A stretch of 64,000 bases of DNA. It comes from Cucumis sativus. Lineage: Eukaryota; Streptophyta; Magnoliopsida; Cucurbitales; Cucurbitaceae. The stretch is from positions 28,986,408 to 29,050,407 of the forward strand of contig NC_026657.2 of NCBI RefSeq assembly GCF_000004075.3. Reading direction: 5' to 3'. The stretch's first letter is position 1. Each line of letters starts with the position of its first letter. The position numbers and the translations under genes were made by a program. Below, piece after piece: positions 37,801 through 50,417 of the stretch. Below the pieces are notes generated by a model, which worked only from the letters and a program-made list of their open reading frames with translations, made no database searches and was not told the origin of the DNA.

Positions 37801-38869
37801 AGTTGTCAGAGATGATTAGTCAGATTTGAATGAGGGGGTGGTTTTGAAATTGGGTAGTTTGTGGTTAATGATGAGGTTAAAGATCTAGTGTTTGTTTTAC
37901 ATTAATTTAATCATTATAATTCGAATCATAATACGACTAACATGCTGAACTTGAGTTGATTTTTGGTGATGACGGTGCTTGCATCATGTTGATACAAATT
38001 TTAATTTTATCGCAAAATGTTGTTTTACAAGGTTTATTTATTTTTTTGCTTTGTGGCATCTTCTTGAAAAGTATTGATTTGGGTTTTGATTGAGATGATG
38101 ATGGTGTTTGATTTGTGAGTGAGTCTCTTTACCACTTTGTTGTTGCAAGTTGCCATACCAATATGATCTGTCTCTTATCTGTCTAATTAGACTGGAGTTT
38201 GTTGCACATCCTTGTCCATTGAAGAATTGTGTTCATAAATGGGAGGTGAGGTGATAAACCGTAGAGTAAAATTTTTTCCCCAAACACTTGATGGCCAGAG
38301 TAAACCCGAAAAACTTTGTTGCCATCAATCTTGTCAATGTCTTCCACCTGCCACCTGCTTGATATGTTGGGTCATGATGATCTCCAAGACTCTTTTTTGA
38401 ATTTTTATTTGGATTTATATGGCTATCAAAACCTCTTGCCTTCTCCCTTTCAAAACCCAAGTCTTTGTGTGCTCAAGTTTCTATTCATGCACATCTAGTT
38501 GGGGTATCAATCCAGATGCTTACTCCACAGGGAATTATAACTCCCATTTGGAGCTTCTTCTATAGTCAAATTAGGAGAGGCCATTGTCATGTGTGAATGA
38601 AATGGGGAAACAAGATAAGGACCCCATTATCTCTTTACTAACCCAATAGGTCCAATTCTCACTAGGGCATCGAAGAAAATGTATACTCTTGTGTTAAATG
38701 CTGTGGGTGCCAATTCTTCTCAGCCAAGTGTTTGAAATGTTGCTTAGCCAAAAGGGGAGAGCCCACACTAACCTTACACAGGCCCCATTTCCTACCAATT
38801 CTCGTCATATTTCGAATCACAATCCTTTTGTCACTTGATTGTGTAATTGTACAATTAGTTCAAGGGAAA

Positions 38870-38897
38870 AAAGAAGAAGAAGAAGAAGAAGAAGAAA
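38870..38897 (+). repeat. (AAG)n microsatellite
   Basis: About nine consecutive AAG units; a simple sequence repeat likely to vary in length. Confidence 0.9.
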
Positions 38898-39010
38898 GTA
38901 GATACTGTTCATTAGATCAATCAGTACCCAGCATTAATTTGGTGGGTCTTTCCAAAGGTAAACTGTATCAAAACTAAGAGCCAGCTAGTGAGTGTTCAAT
39001 CAAATAATTT

Positions 39011-39035
39011 GGGGGGGGGGGGGGGGGGGGGGGGG
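39011..39035 (+). repeat. Homopolymer run of 25 G
   Basis: An uninterrupted run of 25 guanines in otherwise AT-rich DNA. Such runs can fold as G-quadruplexes and are prone to sequencing and assembly error. Confidence 0.95.
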
Positions 39036-40936
39036 TCTTAAGACAGACATTCGAATGGAACCTCACCTTTCCTTCATGTGGCCCTCCTCTTTCTTAGCCA
39101 ATCCAATAGTTGCCTAAATATCCATTCTTACAATAACCCAATAAAAAAAACGCTAATCCTAAACCTAATCACCATTATTCGATCAGTTAATATAGTTCTC
39201 TTTCATTTCATATAGTTCAGTTACAGAGTTTTTGTCCACTCTAAGATAGAGGAGAAAACAGAAAAATTTAAGATAGATTTGAGATAAAGTAGAAAAGATT
39301 GGTCCAAAAAAAACAATCTTTTGGATGTCAATCAGTGTGAAGGAGACATGGGGTAGTTCAGAATCCACTATGTATTAATTTGAACAGGAATTTAGATTTT
39401 GAGAAATTAAATAAATTAGTAGTATTGTTAAGGATAATCAAAATGGTCTTGTCTCTTCAAATCAACATGAACCACCGAATTTGTGGGTATCTTTTTGACT
39501 TTATGATACATTTTAATTCAGAAAAAAGAAATTTGATGTTTCTTTTTTAGCTAAAGTGGGCACTGAGAATGTCTCAAGCCACGTGATAATTTTTTTCTCC
39601 TTTCAACCCAAATGAATGAAAGAAGAAAGTAGCGATTGCTGTTTTCTTCTCTTTTTTCTTCTTGTTGGCCTTAAAATTGAAGGAAAATGTATGTTGAACT
39701 GTTGAGAATTATGGATGAACTGGATCATAAAATTAGGCAGATTTTTATTTTTTTTTATAAAAAAGTTGGTTGATTTTTACTGTAAAAAGCTAAAGAGAAA
39801 AGCTTTTAATCATCTATGCACGTGCAGAGCTGTGTATTGAATCCTTTTTCTTTTTTGAATTTGTTCCCTTTTGTTTTGGGGTTTCGGTTTCGGGTCATAA
39901 CAAAACTATCTTTTCGGCCGAAGCTGTATTACTCATTGGTGAAACAGAAGAAGGAATCTGGAGAAGAAAGTATCATCCAGGTTAAACTAACTATTTCAAT
40001 CTACTAATATCTTCTCTTTTTCCCACTGTTTATCGTATCACATGTTCAATCATTAATTATTACATTTTTAGATGTTTTCACTTTTCTAAGAGTTTTCAAG
40101 AATACACCATGTTCATCACCACTTTTCAAAACATATCATTTTGACTTTTTTTTTAGTTCCTAAAATTCTCACCAAGAATATGTGTTTCATTCCTGAATTT
40201 TCAAATTTTCGTTATTCGATAGATCAAAAAAACCAAATAAAAAGTAATCAAATTGACCGATTGACTAAGAGTTTATTTGTACTCTTTTATGGTTGGAATT
40301 GGTTGAACATTTAGTAAACCGATCATAGCCGATTCGGTGGTACTTTGGTTGGAAAATAAAATCAGTGCCCTACCTCTAATATATTTAAAATAATAATAAT
40401 AATAAATTTATATATTGAAAATTTAAGGACAAGTTGTATATATTCTTAATTTTAATTCAAATAAATACAGTACATATATTTAAGAAATTGAAAAAAGAGA
40501 TTTGTGAAATTTTAGGTTGAAAATGTAATTTTCTCTTTTCAATTAGGGTTCCATTTTGAGAAGCTCTCAACTTTCAATCTGGTTCTCCATATTTTTTGTT
40601 ATTATGTTTTTAATAGCTATTTAAAACACAATTTGATTTAAACTTCATCACAAAACACAATTTCAATACCTTCTACTTTATTTTCATCACTTCATTATCA
40701 TCATCATATCACAAAATGATGAATCTTGTCCAACCTAAGACATTATTATTTTGGCAGTCCAAATTAAAACATTATTAAATCAACGTGTTTGAAACGAGAA
40801 TTTAAATTAATCCAAACAAATTAAATGGGTGGTTATTACTTATTATGAGTAGTGGATTTTTTAAAAAAAGTTTGAGAAAAGCATATCTCTCGTCAGGCAC
40901 TGCGTTACAGCTTGTCTATTATCTCCACTACTAATG

Positions 40937-40972
40937 CTTCTTCTTCTTCTTCTTCTTCCTTCTTCCTCTTCC
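40937..40972 (+). repeat. (CTT)n microsatellite
   Basis: Pure CTT units followed by an imperfect CTTCC tail; a pyrimidine-only tract of about 36 bp. Confidence 0.85.
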
Positions 40973-41383
40973 TGATTTTGTGGATTTGATGAAAATGGCA
41001 GACATTGGAAAACCAATAGGATTCTGTTGGAAATGTGTTTCTCTCCACATTTTACGCTATTTTTCTTTTATTAAATATTTCCCCCCCTTTTTTTTCACTA
41101 TCTTCAAACATAAATAAAATATAGCTTTATTAAAGGTAAGAAGAAATTTATTATTAATTTAATTCAGTAAAGAGAAACTTCAGTGGTTATTAACTAAAGA
41201 TCCTATATGGAAGTTGATAATCTTAATTCTATTTCTTCAAAAGTCAAACATATCAACAAACGTATCTCTTTTCTCTTTTTTTAATTTATAACTTCAATAT
41301 TTTATTGCTCTCTTCGTCTCTCAGTTCTTCAAAGAATTAAGAATGTGGGATTCTCCATGGAAAGTTGTTGGGGGTTTAATCCT

Positions 41384-41477
41384 TTTGGGCGTGAGTCGAC
41401 GTGAGCCCAAATCCGAAAGCTTGCAAATGAATCTATTTGGGCCTAGAAATGCGATTTGTGCCCAAAAATTGGCCCAT
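41384..41477. promoter_or_regulatory. Cluster of five TGGGC/GCCCA motifs
   Basis: TTTGGGC (41384), AGCCCAAA (41404), TTTGGGCC (41435), TGCCCAAA (41459) and TTGGCCCAT (41469) lie within 95 bp. This density is typical of TCP-regulated housekeeping promoters. The next coding-like sequence on the plus strand is the aquaporin exon fragment at 41842, which is not a plausible natural partner. Confidence 0.4.
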
Positions 41478-41841
41478 CTTAGGTGGGATTCATATTATAC
41501 ACACCCAGGCTATTTCGGCTTTTCTCTTCAAATTTTTTTTTATGAACAATCTATTTCTTTTGCTTCCAATAAATTTTAAAATTAGTACTTCGAAATCAAT
41601 TTTTCCCCTCTTTCAATAGATAATGTGTTGTTTTCATGTACCTATTCGTCGTCGATGGGTAGGTTGTATTTTTTAAGATTTATCAACTGAACATATACTG
41701 AATTTTGACGTTTAAAAGAAAGACTCCAAACAATTTTTTTTAAAAAAATTTGAGTCTGTATTGACTTATATAATTAATTTGAAATTAGAATTAGACGACA
41801 TTAAATATTGTTAATTATCTTGGTTAATATTGTGTGGGCAG

Positions 41842-41934
41842 TGGGTGTTCTGGGCAGGGTCGTTGATCGAGGCAGCACTTGCAGCTTTGTACCATCAAAC
41901 GGTGATAAGGGCAATTCCATTTAAGTCCAAATGA
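41842..41934 (+). pseudogene. Orphan last exon of a PIP1-type aquaporin
   Basis: Following an acceptor (GTGTGGGCAG|) the plus strand encodes [20 protein letters not shown] and [10 protein letters not shown], then TGA. This is the last exon of plasma-membrane aquaporins. The closing RAIPFKSK is typical of PIP1, and the exon start at the Trp matches the conserved last intron of PIP genes. The usual [16 protein letters not shown] has become [16 protein letters not shown], with changes at normally fixed Gly and Pro positions. No earlier PIP exon (no NPA motif) is visible upstream, so this is a displaced, non-functional fragment that kept its splice acceptor. Confidence 0.8.
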
Positions 41935-42007
41935 TATAATCTCAATTCTTAATCCTATGCTTACGGACGCTATTATTTATAAACTATGCTTTCAAATTAT
42001 AAACTAT

Positions 42008-42417
42008 GTTTTCGTGCAACCCGATGCAGTACGATGTGCCTCTATTGACTCCAGTACAGTAAAATTTGAAATTGATATATGAATATCCTTGAATCAAACA
42101 ATCAAAATTTTGGAGCAAATTAGAAAAGTAGAAATTAACCATGGGAATCTTCATGCTTTTGCAGTCGAGATGCATATCTAAACACTTCTCCACATTTATC
42201 CTCTGGACAAACAAACTGTTTCTGACACTCAACTTCAAGAAGAGCATTATCATCATGGAATTCTTTCAAGTGTCTATTTACACTAGATAGGTATGCAAAT
42301 TCACGGCTACAACTCTCAATTGAACACTTGTATGCTATTCCTTGGTGCTGGAGAAGGTGGCATGTCTAATGATCCTCTCTTCTATAACTGGATTGGCAAC
42401 CATCTACCGGACACAAC
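42008..42417 (-). pseudogene. TFIIIA-type C2H2 zinc-finger gene fragment, broken
   Basis: After an intron acceptor (TTCTTAG| at 42418) one exon (42417-42140) reads LCPVDGCQSSYRREDH, stop, TCHLLQHQGIAYKC, then CSREFAYLSSVNRHLKEFHD, and after a linker FVCPEDKCGEVFRYASRLQK with HEDSH. The finger order, the S-Y-R-R-K/E-D-H-L fingertip and the KHEDSH ending match plant transcription factor IIIA, which activates 5S rRNA genes. The stop (TAG) replaces the Leu codon expected after DH, and the first zinc-ligand region there is changed. A donor-like G|GTTAAT follows. A degenerate next exon at about 42057-42008 reads LESIEAHRTASGC, then a stop. Retained introns argue for DNA-level duplication, not retroposition. 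Upstream fingers and the C-terminus are missing. Confidence 0.8.
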
Positions 42418-43117
42418 CTAAGAATGTAAAGAGATAGCCATGTAACAATAAAGGCAAGCACATAATTCAATCCTATTAATGAGATGATAAGAACTGTGAA
42501 GAAGATAGAATTCCAAAAGCAAGCATTTAGATAACCAATTAACATACCCATTGGCATAACCAATTAACATATTCTACATAGCCATTCATTATCTCATATA
42601 TCTTATATTACATTTTTACCAATATCTCGCACACAATTCAAACCAAGGAAGAACAATTACAGGAAATGTGTAAAAATACCTCGAAGGAATGGCTTTCCAT
42701 ATGAATCAAGTGAGCAAATGGTACATTCAAATAAATAGGGTAAATTCAATTTGAAAGATTACTCGACGCTTTCCAAAATCGAAGAAAAGAAACCGAGGGT
42801 TTATGCAGTGTTGTGTGTTTAAATTCATTGATTGATTTGTTTGATTAAGCATCTTGATCGTGATTTTGATTTTGGTTTTACAAAGAATCGAAGTTAGGTA
42901 AGACTAAATTCATGTAAGGAGTTTGTGAACGTACTATAGTAGTTATAATACAGATTAGGGTTTTATCCTGAAGCCGTACTATCGTTTGGAACGAAGATTT
43001 TCTTATTATTTGGGGAAGAAGGCAAGCTCTTTCTATAAATCTCGAAATCTTGAGGTTCGAATATCTCAACACTAATCGTACATTTTGGAACGATTCACAA
43101 GCCATTGATACGGGATC

Positions 43118-43227
43118 AAATTTATAGTCAAGTTGGGCTATAAAATATGGGCCGCCTGGCCGTATTTCAGCTTAATAAGGATTGGACTTCAACGAATCTT
43201 TCAGCCCAACTTGAGTGAAAGCCCAAT
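43118..43227 (-). promoter_or_regulatory. Promoter-like region with TATA box and site II motifs
   Basis: On the minus strand several GGGCT/GGGCC motifs (43132, 43149, 43202, 43219) precede CTATAAATTT (43118). About 20 bp further on is an ATG (43105) that opens a 75-codon frame (MACESFQNVRLVLRYS...), which I do not recognise. It lies upstream of, and on the same strand as, the TFIIIA fragment, so it could be that gene's old promoter. Confidence 0.35.
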
Positions 43228-43239
43228 CATATCTATCCC

Positions 43240-46200
43240 CTTGCACCTTGATTCCTCCCGTTGTTTAGTTGTTTAGTTTTATGTTCGAAAACTATGCTAA
43301 GTTACAATTTTAAGAATAATAATTAGAGATAACCATGGAAATAGAAAAATCTTATATCGTTAATAGACTATTATGGTCTATTACATATTTGCAACATGAT
43401 CTATCAAATAAATACTTATATCCTTGATAAACTTTTAAATTGTTTTGCTATATTTGAATTTTTTTAAAAAATATCGATAGTTATATTTGCAACTACGACA
43501 AATATAAATATAAATTTCTCACTTTTCTTCATTTTCTTTTTTTAGAAACACAAATATGTATATATAGAGAATTTTAAAAGTATTGTAAATATTATTTGTT
43601 GTTGTAAAGAACTTTATTATCCATGTATTGAAAACGTGACTAAAGTTTGAAATGAAATCTTTAATTCACAGCCATGCATATCTTACCATTTATTAATATT
43701 AGAAAGATCGTATTAATTGTTAAAGATTTGAAGGATACAAATGTTAAATTTTCATAAACTAATCGGTAACCTTTCTTTTATTATTAAAAAGAATAGTGAG
43801 ACTTCATGCTTAAATCTTTTAACCAAAAAAGACTATACATATTTCACGTAATTTAATTGTAAAGAATTGACACTTTCTTTTCGTTGAAAAGAGAGGAAAA
43901 AACTAAGTGAAACGGGTTTAAGTCATACTCAATTTAATATTGTTTTATCATATTTGATCATTAAAATTAAATAAAACCACACCTTAAGTGAGATAAGTGA
44001 GAAATCATTAATTATCACATATATAATAACTTTAATTTATTTGTGTTGTTCTAAAGTTATTTTCTAAATTGGCCGCTAAGTTTGGTGATATAATATAAAG
44101 TGAACTTTCATTTCACTTTTAGTTTGATATGAAGTAAACTTTCCAAATTGGTGTGAAAACAAAAAATGTAAATTAAACTTTCCACACTTATATAAATGAC
44201 CATGCTCTCAAATATAAATTAATGTTCCTAAGTTAGGTATATTGATCCATTCTTTGTTACTTACTTTGGTTTAAATGATGTTTTTCCTTTTATAGGGTGA
44301 AGTATGAAGGAAGCATTTTGAAAACGAAAAGATTAAGCTCAATAAATAGCTAATATCTTATCAACTAAATTTTTAGATATGGATTTCTTGAAACAGCGCA
44401 AAATCATGTATTAGAGAAAAAAATAATCTAGTACCACTGTAATATCAACTTCTTTCGATCATTATATGATTCGTTATTAATTTATTTAGTAGACCTTCAC
44501 ATTATTCTTAAATGTTAATGCTGTGACAAACAACAAATAGGGGAAGTATGAAAGTTTTTTTGTACGCTATCTAGTTTTTTCGTTGGTAAATGAATAAATT
44601 TTGTTATAGTTTCAATTTTGTAAGACTTGTTTGAAGTACACCAAGATTGAGTAGAAATGAAATTGGAAATTGTTCCAAACCTATCAATCACAATCGACCT
44701 AACTAATATAGTTTATGATCAATTTTCGTATTACCTAGAATAGTCACCATGATCCATTCAAGAGAAATGTGTTTTTCATTTTCTTTTCGTTGAGTTCAAC
44801 CCTAAATTGAACCTCTTATTTCGAGGATAATAAAAATATTTTATATCAATAGAGTTATGCTCACTTTAGAGCGAGAGAGAATTATATTTTCAAGATCAAG
44901 CATTGTGCATTGACGCACAACTTGATTTGTCGAAGTTGATCTTGTTAATTCTAATGTTAAAAAGTGCTTTTGGTAACATATTATTTGTCGAGGTGGTTGC
45001 TTCATCATATTGGTGTGGTGCTGACATTCCATTGCCTTCTTAATGTGAGCCCTTGAAAATTCGGGTGTGACGAAAAACCGGTTAATTAAAATTAATAAAA
45101 AAAAACGATATTGGTCATTGATTTGATTCAATGGTATCAAGTATTTATGAAAAAACCAAAATTAACTCAATCGTTCAAATGAACTTTATATATTTAAAAT
45201 TTGAATCTCTTAAAAAGCAATAAACTAAGCTTGACACAGTGGATCTCTAGATTCGGTTAAAAGTACCTTCTATCACAGTACTTGTAAACATTTTACGTTA
45301 TTTAAAGAAATAGAATGACTAATGTGATTTTTGAATAATTTGTGAAGTCCCAACCTTAGCAATTCAATTCAACTTCTTGATATTTTCTCATAGTCTTGGT
45401 GTTTGATTTAGTTGTACATTCAAGTCGAGTTGAAGTGAAACTTTTAAACTTAGATGATTAATTGACTGTCACATTAAATTGGTTAATTTTTAGATAAGAG
45501 CTTAATAGTTTATCTTGCAATAAACATACTGTTCTTCAAGTACTTTTCCTTAGTTAGTTATAGGTATTGTTTTCACTTGAAATTTGAATTAATTGTTGTG
45601 AAGAAAAAAAAAAGCAATTGTGTGTTTTGCATGCTTTTAGATCATAGTTGAGATGAATTCTAAACCTACATTCTATTTTTAAAACCAAAATAAAACCCAT
45701 TTGTCATATGACAAATAGTGTTGGATGGATCCACCAAAAATTGTTTGAAGCAATAAATTTGGGACAAACTCAAGTCACTTTCCTTACACGTATAAATCAA
45801 TAAGTGCTACCAAGTTAGGTTGATGGAATTTGTAATTAAGTTTAATTCATTCTACGATTATTATTTGTTTATGTGTTTATTTTCTTCTTTCACTTTGATT
45901 GTACTCGTTAATTTATTATATCTAAATTTTACTATAATACTATATTCGTAAGTTTATTTCACACGTTTAATTAAATTGTACTCGTACTACTAGAACCAAT
46001 ATATTCACTTATAATAACTAAAAATTGAAGTCAACCCAAATTGTGTCTAAATATAGAGTAGATAACAATTATTATATGTAGTATAGTTAATTATAGAAAT
46101 ATTGACATATATATACACGTAGCTAGTTCTATCCTAACTATGAATTAAATTACACCATAAATTAGAACGTTAAATTTCTTATTTAAATTGTGTTGGTATT

Positions 46201-46443
46201 AATTATCCAAGTGTAGAGAACTCTCTTACGTTAGGTATTATTATGGATTGAGAGAGAAATAGAATGAAAATGAAAGGAGAGAAAAGAGAGAGAGAGTGTG
46301 TGTTGATTAATACAATTAGGAGAACTTTTTGAACTTAAATTGTTTTGAAAATGGGAATTTGAATTGAAGAAAACATGCATAATGCTTTTTACAGTTATAA
46401 TTATATAAACACATTCAATCATCCATTGTAGTTGTAAATATAA
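43240..46443. other. Intergenic, AT-rich
   Basis: No gene supported. A degenerate copy of the TIR element lies near 43380-43475. The open frame at 44841-45140 (minus) has no recognisable similarity. Confidence 0.5.
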
Positions 46444-46666
46444 TAATTAAATATATAACAATATTTTTAAAAAAATGTTGTAAATATAACCAAACATGTC
46501 AAAGTCTATCAACGATAGAAGTGCATGTATGACTGATAAACCATGTTGTAAATATTAGTCTATCACTAATAAACCATAAAAGTTTATCGGCAATGATAGA
46601 AGTCTATCACCGATCGATTTTGCTATATTTGTAAACTTTTTTAAAATGTTGCTATATACTTAATTA
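46444..46666. mobile_element. TIR element, family member 2 (about 223 bp)
   Basis: This is the best-preserved copy. The left arm TAATTAAATATATAACAATA (46444) is inverted at the right end as TGCTATATACTTAATTA (46650-46666), with arms of about 43 bp. The inside carries paired TCTATC..GATAGA palindromes. There is no coding capacity, so it is a non-autonomous element. Confidence 0.75.
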
Positions 46667-49600
46667 TTATTCTTAAAATTGCTATCAATTATAATTACTC
46701 TTCTCAAAATTGGAAAAAATTGACAAATTATTTAATTTATTACACTTCACTCATTTTTTTTAGTGTAAATATTTCGTTAAATATTTTATTTTTGATAATT
46801 TTTTTAATATTAATTATAAAAGACGAACACCAATCATAGAGCTTTTTTTAAAAAAAGAACGTCAACCCTTGATTAAAAATATTTAAAATGGTAAAAAAAT
46901 ATAATTGTACTTTTTTTAATACTACTTTTCGTATATATACTTTTATTCCTTTTTTTTAATCTTATTTTGGTCCCCTATTGGTTCTCTATGTCGTTGAAGA
47001 AACGATAGAATTGTGAGATAGGTTTTTCTATGAGACGATTAGATACGATGTAGTCATAATAAATTGCAAACAAGTCGGGTTGGATTAGGACGAGTTAGGT
47101 CAATCAAAAGATGAAGAAAAAAAATGTAAATATACATAAAACAATATTGTTGTTGGTATTCAATTTTGTGTACAATCAAAAGATTGTCGAGCACAAGCGA
47201 CATACAGAGAGAAAATCTTTTTCCTCATCGTAGGCAATAAGAGAAGCAAGCCCATCAAGAAAAAAGTCCAGATGTTAGAGGTAAAGGCATGTGTGTGGCC
47301 AAACTATAGGTTACACCTTGTTACATGCATTGACTCGTGTTGGTTGAAAGAAGCCCAAAATCCTAATTTTAGCTATTAACTTATAAATTTATCCTAAAAT
47401 CATTCTCAACTTAGAAAAGGTAAAACTTAACGAACTTTATAACAATTAATGCATTTGATTTCACCTAAACATACCCTATAATTTAAGTTAATTTCAAATC
47501 TTACCATAATTTCATTCGCTCAAGCAACATAACATTAAACAGATCAGCAACCACCCTATCTTGCTTTTCATTTCGGATCATCACCCCCAACTTTACTCTA
47601 TTTCGGTCCGCTTTAAAAGCAATATGAAATTTGCACTATCAACTTTAATATTAAATATCATCGGAAAAAATTCAACTTAAATGATCTAAAATGTTGTAAA
47701 AGCATGAATTTTTGTTTGAATTATTCGATCTAATATCAATAAATAATGCAGAAGATGATCATATATGATCCTCATACATCCCATCTCTAATTTAATAAAA
47801 TCCCATTAAAAAATTATTATTTTCCACTTTTGATTGATGGCAATAATAAGTAAATTATATATATATAAAGATATAAGAAGACAGTTGTTGTAGGTAGTTG
47901 TAAGAATAAATGTAGAAGAATTGAGAGAAGGCTCTTCCTACTCTCAACAACAAAATCCATAGTTTCAACATTTAAATCCAACATTTTTACATTTAATTAA
48001 TCCCACTTTCTCTTTAATTACTTTTCTTTTAATTCACCTATTTCTATATGCTTCTAAGAAACACAGAGTTTTGGTTTGACAAGTTTTTCTTACATCATCT
48101 AATTAAACCAACTAATTAAAATAGAAAAGTTTAAGAAAGGTCCTCCAATAATAACTTTATAAAAGGAATAATTTAAGTTATATCTTTTAAAATGATACAA
48201 TACAATTGATACACAGTATGTATCGATCGACAATTATGTGATTTTGTTGTGTGAATCAATAATTGTACTAAGAAAAATTGATTGACAAGAAAAATCGTTG
48301 CTATATTCTATACTTTTGTAGGACATGGTCCAAGTGACAATAGAGTTTCTCTAGCTTTAATTAAAAATTGTATCACTAAAATAGTTTTTGAAAATAAAGA
48401 TATAGGTAAGATGAAAAAAATGTTGTGCAACGAGAAAATAACTACGATAAATATTTTCAAACACTTTTTCTATTAAAAGAAAAGTATACGATGATCAACA
48501 CGGGAAACAAAGTCAATTTCCAAAACTATTAAAAAAATATGTGATCAAATTGGGAGATGAATTGGGTTGGGTGAAAAATGAAATTCCAACCAAAAGCCTT
48601 GTTGATAGGGTTGCCACCCCTAAAAAGATGTAACCTTTGGTTGGCTAAATATGACAAGCAACTTTGGTTGTTTATCATGTTGCCCAAATGTATAGATAGA
48701 AAGAAAATTAAAGAAATAGTGTAATTTTGACTTTGCCCAAATACATTGAGTGTAGAAATAAAGTTTTGGTTCTTTTCTTGTTTTATTGTAGAGAGAACCA
48801 TAATTTGGTTGGGTGTTGTTGACATAAGAATGCAAGTGTGCAAAAGGCAGAATGAAGAAGTATACACCACAAAAGGTTTTAAAAACTGTAAGAAAAAATT
48901 CAGGTGGAAAGACAAAAGAAACCTAATAAATATGGTTGTTGAGAAAAAATTAAAACACTTTGATTTTTAAAACTCTAATTTGTCTCTTATTATTTTTTCC
49001 TATTAACACACAAACCAATCAATTCAATTAGATCTATTATAATTTTGATTGGTTTAAATTTTGTTATATTTTAAATAGACAAGTTTTGTTATATTCAATA
49101 TGATGAGATGTATATTAGTAAATTGGGAGTTTGTATGAAGGAGAAATATTAAAAGGGAAAAGAGAAAGAATGGTTGTTAGAAACGAGAGAAGTGAGGTTG
49201 AGAGTGGTGAGAAAATTGTGTGTGTTAAAGTGAGAGATGGGGCGGAGGCGGAGGCGGTTAAATGCGGCAGTGAGGGTGGGACGGCGGCGCCTATAAACTA
49301 AAAAAGTAGGCCAATTCAATGTTATCCACCTCAACCACTCAAATCTCCCCTTACTTCTACACCTCTACTTTTTTATTTTATTTTAATTTCTTCAACATAT
49401 TTAATAATAAAAACAAATATTAACCAAACCTATTTAATACTTTACTCCTCTCTCTCTCTCTAACTTTACCCATCTTTTTAAATAATTCTATTTCTATCAT
49501 CAATTTTAAGTACTCTATAAACATTTTACTTTTTCTAAACATTTCATTTTAAATTTAAAAATAATAATTAAAGGGAAAGAAGGCTCCAGAGTTGAGAGAG

Positions 49601-50314
49601 ATAAAATGACCTAATCAAAAAAATTATTCAAAAATATATTTTAAACGTGAGTAGTAATTCACTCTTATAATATTAAACTTACGTCCACTTGTAAATATTA
49701 CATTTCATGGATGTAGCATTGATATGAATTCAAAAAATGAACATTTTTAAAAGTAATTAAATAAATTAAAATATTTACCTTTTATATCAATGTCATATAA
49801 ATGTTTATCAAATTTATTATTAATATAATTAAATTTTGTTATTTTTAATAATTTTTTTTATAAAATTCTAAAAAATTAAGAAGAATTATTGTAAATATAA
49901 TATAAATAAAGTATATTTACATTATTTGAGAATCATACAGTTTGTATTCACTAGTTTAAATTTACTTTTTAAAATGTTTTGTTTTCTTAATTTTTTTTAA
50001 ACATCCACGTTAATTTATATTTTCATCAACGTCGAGATTTTAAATCTATTTTTATTCTATAGTCCATCAAATCATCTAGAATAAAAAAGTTGCAACTAGA
50101 GACAGTACTAAATACTAATAATATACCAAAATTTTGGAATTAAAGTACAAATTAGACTTGAAAGGTTGAAGTGGTTTTTTTTAAAAGAGATTAGAGTTTG
50201 AAGCAGTTGGTAAAAATGGTGTAAAATTTCCAAATTCAGGTACAGATCTCTCTCCACCACATGGATCTTTTTCCATGCATTATTTTTGTAATTATAGCAT
50301 TTGGCTAACTTCCC
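46667..50314. other. Intergenic, AT-rich, with a short GC-rich island
   Basis: No gene supported. At 49230-49312 a purine-rich, GC-rich stretch (GGCGGAGGCGGAGGCGG and GGCGGCGCC) ends with CCTATAAACTA. The open frame at 48529-48915 (minus) is antisense-like and unrecognised. The end of the interval is the GPAT promoter. Confidence 0.5.
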
Positions 50315-50323
50315 TTTATAAAC
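50315..50323 (+). promoter_or_regulatory. TATA box of the GPAT gene
   Basis: TTTATAAAC lies about 100 bp before the ATG and is followed by a CT-rich leader (CTCTCTCTCTTTCTC at about 50380), which is typical of plant core promoters with a pyrimidine patch. Confidence 0.55.
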
Positions 50324-50417
50324 CCCTTCTTCTCCCCTTTTCTCTTCTCAACTCATTAGTCATTCCTCCCTCCATTCTCTCTCTCTCTTTCTCTTTGTTT
50401 TTCCCAACGAATTCCCC

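Larger units (their letters stand above)
28814..41841. other. Large gene-poor interval
   Basis: Thirteen kilobases of AT-rich DNA with no intact gene that I can support. It holds many microsatellites, e.g. (TAA)n at about 35034-35056. At 36856-36960 there is a half-copy of the TIR element. The segment at 37500-38980 has more balanced composition, but its open frames (e.g. 37533-37724, 38732-38977) do not resemble known proteins. No tRNA was recognised. Confidence 0.5.

Noticed and set aside
38732..38977. Plus-strand open frame containing a poly-Glu run
   Set aside because: The Glu run is only the translated (GAA)n microsatellite.
48529..48915. 128-codon minus-strand open frame
   Set aside because: Low-complexity composition, no family signal, and several overlapping frames are open in the same AT-rich stretch.
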